Source: an uncultured Paracoccaceae bacterium
GTDB taxonomy: Bacteria; Pseudomonadota; Alphaproteobacteria; Rhodobacterales; Rhodobacteraceae
Length of the DNA: 10,818 nucleotides
Assembly: GCA_937927885.1 (NCBI GenBank)
Contig: CALEZJ010000271.1
Coordinates: 1 to 10,818, forward strand
Reading direction: 5' to 3'
In this document: one piece after another, positions 6,325 through 10,818 of the stretch
Layout of the letters: the number at the start of each line of letters is the position of its first letter
Numbering within the stretch: position 1 is the stretch's first letter
Notes under the pieces: model-generated
Told to the model about the DNA's origin: nothing
The model's input: only the letters and a program-made list of their open reading frames with translations
Databases searched by the model: none
Made by a program: the position numbers and the translations under genes

Positions 6325-7506
6325 ATGGATCGAACAGGCAGCAGCGCATCCGCGCGCGTGGTGGTGATTCTGGCGGCAGGGCTGGCGCTGGCAGGGTGTC
6401 AGATGCCTGCGGGCGGGGCCACGCAGGGCCCTTCGGCCGAGGCCACCAGCGCCGAGGCGTCACGCGAATCGCAGCGGGTGATCGAGAGGGATGTCGAGGC
6501 CCCCGAGGTATTCCAGCGTCAGGAAACCGGGCTTTGGGACGGGCGCCCGTCGCTGGGCGGGGTCTGGGTGGCGCATCCGTCGGCCACCGACCCCGAGCGC
6601 GTGATGATCCGCAACACCCGCACCGGGGCGACCGTCATCGGCGCCCTGTTCCGGCGCGAGCGCGACAACCCCGGTCCGCGGTTCCAGATCTCGTCCGAAG
6701 CGGCGAGTGCGCTGGGCGTCCTCGCCGGCGCGCCCAGCGAAATCCAGGTCACCGCCCTGCGCCTGCAGCGCGTCGAGATGGAGATCGACCCGGCCCCGGC
6801 CCCGACGACTGCCGCCGCCGAAACGCTGGCCGTGGCACCCGTCGCGGTGGCGGCAGCCCCTTCACCGTCGCTGGCCTCGCCCGCGGTTGCGCCGCAGGGC
6901 AGCGTGGCGATCAGCGATGTCGATCCCGCGCCGCGCGCCAGCCTGTTTGGCCGCCGCAACCGCACGCAGGCCGAGGCGCCCATCGCCCAGACCGCGCTGG
7001 CCCCGGCCGAGGGGGCGCCGACCGTCGCCGTCGCGCCCGCCGGCACGCCCCAGACCGCGGCGACCACGGCCTCGTCGACGCAGACGATGACCGAACTGAC
7101 CACACCCGCCCCCGAACCGCGCCCCCGCCTGCGCGACCTGTTCCGCCGCTCGCAACCCGAACCGGACACGACCCTCATTGCTCTGCCCGGGGTTCCCGAG
7201 GCTTCGACCTTGCCCGCCAGCGCCTCGACCACCCCGACGGCCCCGCAACCCGCCCCGCAACCGGTGGCGCGAATCGAGCGGCCTTTCGTCCAGATCGGCA
7301 TTTTCAGCGTCGAATCGAACGCCGTGAATGCCCGCGCCCAGATGCAGCGCGCCGGGTTGACGGCGGAAATCCGCCGGGGCCAGGCGGGCGAGAACGCGTT
7401 CTGGCGCGTCGTGGTCGGCCCGGCGGCCTCGGTCGAGGAGCGCGGGCAGATCCTGACCCGGGTGCGTGGGCTCGGCTTTGCCGATGCTTACGCGGTTGTG
7501 CGCTGA
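6325..7506 (+). CDS. SPOR-domain lipoprotein with RlpA-like barrel
   Basis: A 393-residue protein. Residues 1-25 are a lipoprotein signal: a short basic n-region, a hydrophobic core (VVVILAAGLAL) and lipobox LAGC with C25 as the acylated residue. Residues ~85-150 resemble the double-psi beta-barrel of RlpA (RVMIRNTRTGATV ... FQISSEAASALGVLAG), but the DRGP-type loop typical of that fold is altered to RERDNPGPR, so lytic transglycosylase activity is doubtful. Residues ~155-310 are a Pro/Ala/Thr-rich linker that could span the periplasm. Residues 320-393 form a SPOR domain (PFVQIGIFS ... FWRVVVGP ... FADAYAVVR), which in characterised cases binds peptidoglycan stripped of stem peptides at division sites. 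GAGGG (6316-6320) four bases upstream and the signal peptide fix the start. The next gene is a D-Ala-D-Ala carboxypeptidase, which fits a role in septal wall remodelling. The SPOR call is firm, the barrel call less so. Confidence 0.88.
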   Translation: MDRTGSSASARVVVILAAGLALAGCQMPAGGATQGPSAEATSAEASRESQRVIERDVEAPEVFQRQETGLWDGRPSLGGVWVAHPSATDPERVMIRNTRTGATVIGALFRRERDNPGPRFQISSEAASALGVLAGAPSEIQVTALRLQRVEMEIDPAPAPTTAAAETLAVAPVAVAAAPSPSLASPAVAPQGSVAISDVDPAPRASLFGRRNRTQAEAPIAQTALAPAEGAPTVAVAPAGTPQTAATTASSTQTMTELTTPAPEPRPRLRDLFRRSQPEPDTTLIALPGVPEASTLPASASTTPTAPQPAPQPVARIERPFVQIGIFSVESNAVNARAQMQRAGLTAEIRRGQAGENAFWRVVVGPAASVEERGQILTRVRGLGFADAYAVVR

Positions 7507-7512
7507 GCGGGT

Positions 7513-7542
7513 CTGTCACCTGCCGCACTTTGCCGCTAGACT
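7513..7542 (+). promoter_or_regulatory. Candidate sigma-70 promoter for dac-tmk-holB-tatD
   Basis: CTGTCA (7513-7518) and TAGACT (7537-7542) each match the -35 and -10 consensus at four of six bases, with an 18-base spacer. They lie in the 95-bp gap after the SPOR gene, 60 bases before the carboxypeptidase start. Weak on sequence alone, but the position is right for the operon. Confidence 0.25.
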
Positions 7543-7601
7543 GCCTGCGGGGCACGCGCCGGTCGGTGCGCGCCCCGGCCTGACCCAATCCGGAGACGCC
7601 C

Positions 7602-8756
7602 ATGACCCTGATGCGCCCCCTGATCGCCGCGCTGTTTGCCAGCCTGATCGCCGTCACCAGCGCCGCCGCGCAATCGCCTTATGGCGGGCGGGCGCCGAAT
7701 TACTACATCCTCGATCTGGGCAGCGGGCAGGTTCTGGCACAGCAGAATGCCGATGTACCCCTGCCGCCGGCCTCGATGTCGAAACTGATGACGCTGGCGA
7801 TGCTGTTCGACGCGCTGGCGCAGGGCCGGGTGCAGATGGACACCACCTGGAGCGTGTCGCAGCGCGCCCATGCGATGGGCGGCTCGCGCATGTTCCTGGA
7901 AACCCGGCACCGGCCGACGACCGAGGATCTGATCCGCGGCATCGCCATCGTGTCGGGCAATGACGCCTCGGTCGTGGTGGCCGAGGGTTTGGGCGGCACC
8001 GAGGAGGCCTTTGCCGCCATGGCGCAGACCCGCGCCGAACAGCTTGGCATGACGCAGACAACGCTGGCGAATTCCTCGGGCTGGCCCGATCCGCGCCACC
8101 GGATGAGCATGCATGATCTGGGCATCCTCGCGCGGTATCTGATCGAGGAACACCCGACGCTTTATCCCTATCTGGGCGAGCGGGAATTCACCTGGAACAA
8201 CATCACCCAGCCCAACCGCGTGCCGCTTCTGGGGGCGGGGGTGGGGCTGGACGGTCTGAAGACAGGGCACACCGAGGAGGCGGGCTATGCGCTGGTCGGC
8301 TCGGCCCGGCAGGGGGATCGGCGGATCGTCTTTGTCTTTTCGGGGCTGAATTCGATGCAGGAGCGCGTCGAGGAAACCGAGCGCATCATCTCGTGGGCGT
8401 TTCGCCAGTTTGTCGAGCGCCGGGTTCTGGGGCAGGGCCAGGCCATCGCCAATGCCGAGGTCTGGATGGGGGAGGCGCGCAGCGTGCCGCTGGTGGCCGC
8501 GCGTGACATCAGCGTGCTGGTCCCGGCGCTTGCGCAGGGCGATCTGGTCGCGCGGGTCGAATATGACGGCCCGCTGACCGCCCCGATCGCCGCCGGCGCC
8601 GAGGTTGCGCGGCTGGTGGTCACGGTGCCGGGGCTGGAGCAACCTTACACCATGCCGTTGGTCGCCGGTGCCGCGGTGGCCGAGGGCGGCATCCTGTCGC
8701 GGATGCGCAGCGCCGCGGCGGTGCTGGGTGGCCATCTGGGTCTGGGCACGCCGTGA
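7602..8756 (+). CDS. D-alanyl-D-alanine carboxypeptidase (DacA/DacC type)
   Basis: This periplasmic penicillin-binding protein (384 residues, family S11) removes the terminal D-Ala from peptidoglycan pentapeptides and so limits cross-linking. A Sec signal peptide covers residues 1-23 (ending SAAA before QSPY). All three active-site motifs are present: SMSK (S58 nucleophile, K61), SGN (118-120) and KTG (220-222, in LKTGHTEEAG). Residues ~285-370 fit the C-terminal beta-rich PBP5 domain. The last ~20 residues (GGILSRMRSAAAVLGG and beyond) could be a weak amphipathic membrane anchor as in PBP5. GGAGA (7592-7596) five bases before the ATG supports the start. ATG 7611 is a less likely alternative. 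The stop codon overlaps the tmk start, so the wall enzyme is translated together with replication genes. Which Dac paralogue it corresponds to cannot be settled from one copy. Confidence 0.94.
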   Translation: MTLMRPLIAALFASLIAVTSAAAQSPYGGRAPNYYILDLGSGQVLAQQNADVPLPPASMSKLMTLAMLFDALAQGRVQMDTTWSVSQRAHAMGGSRMFLETRHRPTTEDLIRGIAIVSGNDASVVVAEGLGGTEEAFAAMAQTRAEQLGMTQTTLANSSGWPDPRHRMSMHDLGILARYLIEEHPTLYPYLGEREFTWNNITQPNRVPLLGAGVGLDGLKTGHTEEAGYALVGSARQGDRRIVFVFSGLNSMQERVEETERIISWAFRQFVERRVLGQGQAIANAEVWMGEARSVPLVAARDISVLVPALAQGDLVARVEYDGPLTAPIAAGAEVARLVVTVPGLEQPYTMPLVAGAAVAEGGILSRMRSAAAVLGGHLGLGTP

Positions 8757-9385
8757 CGGCCAGACGGCGCGGGGCCTTCATCACCGTCGAGGGGATCGAT
8801 GGCTCGGGCAAGTCGACGCAGGCCCGGCTCTTGGCCGCCGCACTGGGCGCGCGGCTGACGCGCGAACCCGGGGGATCGCCCGGCGCCGAGGAAATCCGCC
8901 GTCTGCTGGTCGAGGGCGAGGCCGCGCGCTGGTCGGCGGAAACCGAGATCCTGCTGTTCACCGCGGCGCGGCGCGATCATCTGGAAAAGACCATCCTGCC
9001 GACGCTGGACGCCGGGCAGGTCGTGGTCTGCGACCGGTTCGCCGATTCGACGCGGGTCTATCAGGGCGCCGCCCGCGCGGCGCTGCGCGACAAGGTCGAT
9101 GCCGTGCATGCGGCGATGATCGGGGTCGAACCCGACCTGACCCTTGTCATCGACATGGACCCGGACCGGGCGCTGGCGCGCGGTCTGGCCCGGCATTCGG
9201 GCGAGGACCGGTTCGAATCGCTGGGGGCCGATTTCCAGCACCGGTTGCGCGCCGGGTTCCTCGCGCTGGCGCAGGAATTTCCGTCGCGCGTGCGGCTGGT
9301 GGCGGGCGATGCCTCGCCCGAGGAGGTCGCGGTTCGGGTGCAGGCCGAGGCGCGCGCCTTTCTGGCCGGGTGGGCCGATGGCTGA
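8753..9385 (+). CDS. tmk: Thymidylate kinase (dTMP kinase)
   Basis: Tmk phosphorylates dTMP to dTDP with ATP, an essential step in dTTP supply. The 210-residue length is standard. The P-loop is GIDGSGKST (residues 14-22). The DR(Y/F/H)-type motif is DRFADSTRVYQG from D94. A basic LID with R143, R147 and R153 (RGLARHSGEDRF) points to the bacterial type II arrangement, where the catalytic Arg sits in the LID and the P-loop has Gly instead, as in E. coli. The start is GTG at 8753, overlapping the carboxypeptidase stop by four bases (GTGA). It is supported by the short N-terminus before FITVEGIDG. The 3' end overlaps holB by eight bases, so the three genes are probably co-translated. Confidence 0.96.
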   Translation: MTARRRGAFITVEGIDGSGKSTQARLLAAALGARLTREPGGSPGAEEIRRLLVEGEAARWSAETEILLFTAARRDHLEKTILPTLDAGQVVVCDRFADSTRVYQGAARAALRDKVDAVHAAMIGVEPDLTLVIDMDPDRALARGLARHSGEDRFESLGADFQHRLRAGFLALAQEFPSRVRLVAGDASPEEVAVRVQAEARAFLAGWADG

Positions 9386-10478
9386 CGCGGTCGCGCCCGA
9401 TTGCGTCGAGGGCGCGCCGCACCCGCGCCTGACCCGGCACCTCTTCGGCCAGGACGCGGCCGAGCGCGCCTTTCTGGGCGCACTGGGGCGAGGGCGGTTG
9501 CACCACGGCTGGCTGCTGACCGGTCCGCGCGGCGTGGGCAAGGCGACGCTGGCCTGGCGCATCGCGCGCTTTTTGCGCGCGGGCGGCGGCGAAGGCGGCC
9601 TCTTTGGCCCGCCGGACAGTCTGGATGTGGACCCGGCGCATCCGGTGGCCTCGCTGGTGCGGTCCGGGGCGGAACCGGGCATCCTGCCCCTGACCCGCAC
9701 CCCGGACCACAAGACCGAGCGGATGCGCAGCCAGATCGTGGTGGAGGACGTGCGCCGGCTGCGCGACTTTTTCGGATTGACGGCGGCCGAAGGCGGCTGG
9801 CGCGTGGTGATCGCCGACAGCGTCGACGAGATGACCCCCAACGCCGCCAATGCCCTGCTGAAATCGCTGGAGGAGCCACCGAAAGGCGCCTTGCTGCTGC
9901 TGGTGTCGCACCAGCCCTCAAAGCTGCTGCCGACCATCCGGTCGCGCTGCCGGGAATTGCGGCTGTGCCCGCTGGGCCCCGAGGACATGGCGCGCGCGCT
10001 GGATCAGGCGGCGGGGCTGGGCGAGGAAGGGGCGGCGCTGGCGGTGCTGTCGGGCGGGTCGGTGGGGGAATCCCTGCGCTTGACGGCGGGGAGCGGTCTG
10101 GGGCTGTATGTTGAAATTGTCGACTTGATGGCCAGCGCCCCCCGGTTGGTACGCCCTGAAATATTGAAATTGTGCAATTCCGTATCGGGGCGAGACGGTC
10201 AGGCCCGGTTTGACCTGCTGGTGCGGCTGGTCGATGTGCTGCTGGTGCGGCTGGCCCGCGCGGGCACGCTCGGCCCGGGTCCCGAGATCGTTCCCGGCGA
10301 GGGGGCGCTGCTGGCCCGGCTGTCGCCCGATCCGCGCGCGGCGCGGCGCTGGGCCGATCTGGCCGCCGATCTGGGCAACCGTGCGCGCGCGGCGCGGGCC
10401 GTCCACCTTGACCCCGGCGCGCTGGTGCTGGATATGTTCCTGCGACTGGAGTCCGCTTCGCGCTCGGCGACCGGATGA
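9378..10478 (+). CDS. holB: DNA polymerase III subunit delta'
   Basis: Delta' is part of the clamp loader that places the beta sliding clamp on DNA. The 366-residue protein opens with HLFGQDAAERAFLGAL, a typical AAA+ box II region. A complete Walker A GPRGVGKAT spans 49-57. The clamp-loader signature NALLKSLEEPP lies at 158-168 and the SRC motif at 189-191. The four-Cys zinc module that follows the P-loop in E. coli delta' is absent; that region reads AGGGEGGLFGPPDSLDVDPAHP instead, as in many alphaproteobacteria. The C-terminal third is the helical collar domain. ATG 9378 overlaps the end of tmk by eight bases. A patch at about 10107-10190 (residues ~244-271) is clearly AT-richer than the rest, with TTG, AAA, AAT and ATA/ATT-type codons, though the frame is intact and the alignment-type residues look normal. 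Confidence 0.95.
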   Translation: MADAVAPDCVEGAPHPRLTRHLFGQDAAERAFLGALGRGRLHHGWLLTGPRGVGKATLAWRIARFLRAGGGEGGLFGPPDSLDVDPAHPVASLVRSGAEPGILPLTRTPDHKTERMRSQIVVEDVRRLRDFFGLTAAEGGWRVVIADSVDEMTPNAANALLKSLEEPPKGALLLLVSHQPSKLLPTIRSRCRELRLCPLGPEDMARALDQAAGLGEEGAALAVLSGGSVGESLRLTAGSGLGLYVEIVDLMASAPRLVRPEILKLCNSVSGRDGQARFDLLVRLVDVLLVRLARAGTLGPGPEIVPGEGALLARLSPDPRAARRWADLAADLGNRARAARAVHLDPGALVLDMFLRLESASRSATG

Positions 10479-10493
10479 ACCCCGGAAGCCTCG

Positions 10494-10818
10494 ATGACGC
10501 CCCTGCTTGTTGACAGCCACACCCATCTCGACTTTCCCGACTTCGACGGCGAACACGACGCGCTGATCGCCCGCGCCCGCGAGGTCGGCGTGACCCGGAT
10601 GGTGACGATCTGCACCCGGCTCGACCGCGAACCCGTGGTGCGCGCGCTGGCCGAAACCTATCCCGAGGTCTATTACGCGGCGGGAATCCACCCGATGCGC
10701 GCGGGCGAGCAGCCCCTGGTCGCGCTCGAGGATCTGACCCGGCTGGCCGCGCATCCGAAGTTTGTCGGCATCGGCGAGACGGGGCTCGATTATCACTACA
10801 CGCCCGACAGCGCCGGGG
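10494..10818 (+). CDS. tatD: TatD-family metal-dependent hydrolase (3'-truncated)
   Basis: The first 108 residues of a TatD/YcfH-type amidohydrolase-fold protein, cut by the window edge; the family is about 260 residues. The metal-binding DSHTHLDF (H9 and H11), the AAGIHP segment (H66) and GIGETGLDYHY with the metal-ligand E95 are all present. Family members are 3'-5' exonucleases or deoxyribonucleases, some linked to DNA repair and to quality control of Tat substrates. YcfH-like members lie beside holB in many bacteria, as here. GGAAG (10484-10488) five bases before ATG 10494 supports the start, 15 bp after the holB stop. Whether it is TatD proper or YcfH cannot be decided; the gene order favours the YcfH-type paralogue. 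Confidence 0.92.
   Translation, partial: MTPLLVDSHTHLDFPDFDGEHDALIARAREVGVTRMVTICTRLDREPVVRALAETYPEVYYAAGIHPMRAGEQPLVALEDLTRLAAHPKFVGIGETGLDYHYTPDSAG

Noticed and set aside
6781..7260. Long alternative frames full of Arg/Pro over the SPOR-protein linker
   Set aside because: They are by-products of the GC-rich Pro/Ala-rich linker in the true frame, which is continuous from lipobox to SPOR domain.

Overview
The window reads as chromosomal DNA of a high-GC alphaproteobacterium, most likely Rhodobacterales. This rests on the strongly G/C-biased third positions, the divergent metF/metR pair, the run SPOR protein - D-Ala-D-Ala carboxypeptidase - tmk - holB - tatD, and a long disordered protein ending in a PilP-like domain. 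Assignments come from reading protein motifs by eye; no database search was possible.

Left part (1-3123). A 5'-truncated gene for an Ala/Pro-rich protein with a C-terminal PilP-like domain ends at 856 and contains a perfect 12-bp inverted repeat. A 401-bp gap with no intact gene follows. It holds what looks like a broken minus-strand gene remnant (frame changes plus a stop). Then come metF (minus) and metR (plus), transcribed divergently from a 90-bp intergenic region with a near-consensus MetR box. metF makes 5-methyltetrahydrofolate for methionine synthesis, and MetR is the homocysteine-responsive LysR-type regulator expected to act on it.

Middle part (3124-6165). A two-gene unit encodes a Tat-exported metal-dependent cyclase/hydrolase (kynurenine formamidase / isatin hydrolase superfamily) and a cytoplasmic AhpD-like carboxymuconolactone decarboxylase family protein, overlapping by one base. 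A short palindrome sits just before the first gene, as an operator would. Glutamine-dependent NAD+ synthetase (nadE) follows on the same strand after a 73-bp gap.

Right part (6166-10818). A lipoprotein with a C-terminal SPOR domain and a degenerate RlpA-like barrel is followed by a periplasmic D-Ala-D-Ala carboxypeptidase; both act on peptidoglycan. The carboxypeptidase gene overlaps tmk (thymidylate kinase), which overlaps holB (DNA polymerase III delta'), and tatD follows 15 bp later and runs off the window. These last four genes form one tightly packed operon joining cell-wall trimming, dTTP supply and replication-clamp loading.

Most of the window is housekeeping. I saw no CRISPR array, tRNA, rRNA, intact insertion sequence, phage gene or recognisable defence system. 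The least explained items are the broken gene remnant, the cyclase/AhpD-like pair with its palindrome, the degenerate barrel in the SPOR lipoprotein, and the hairpin inside the PilP-like gene.
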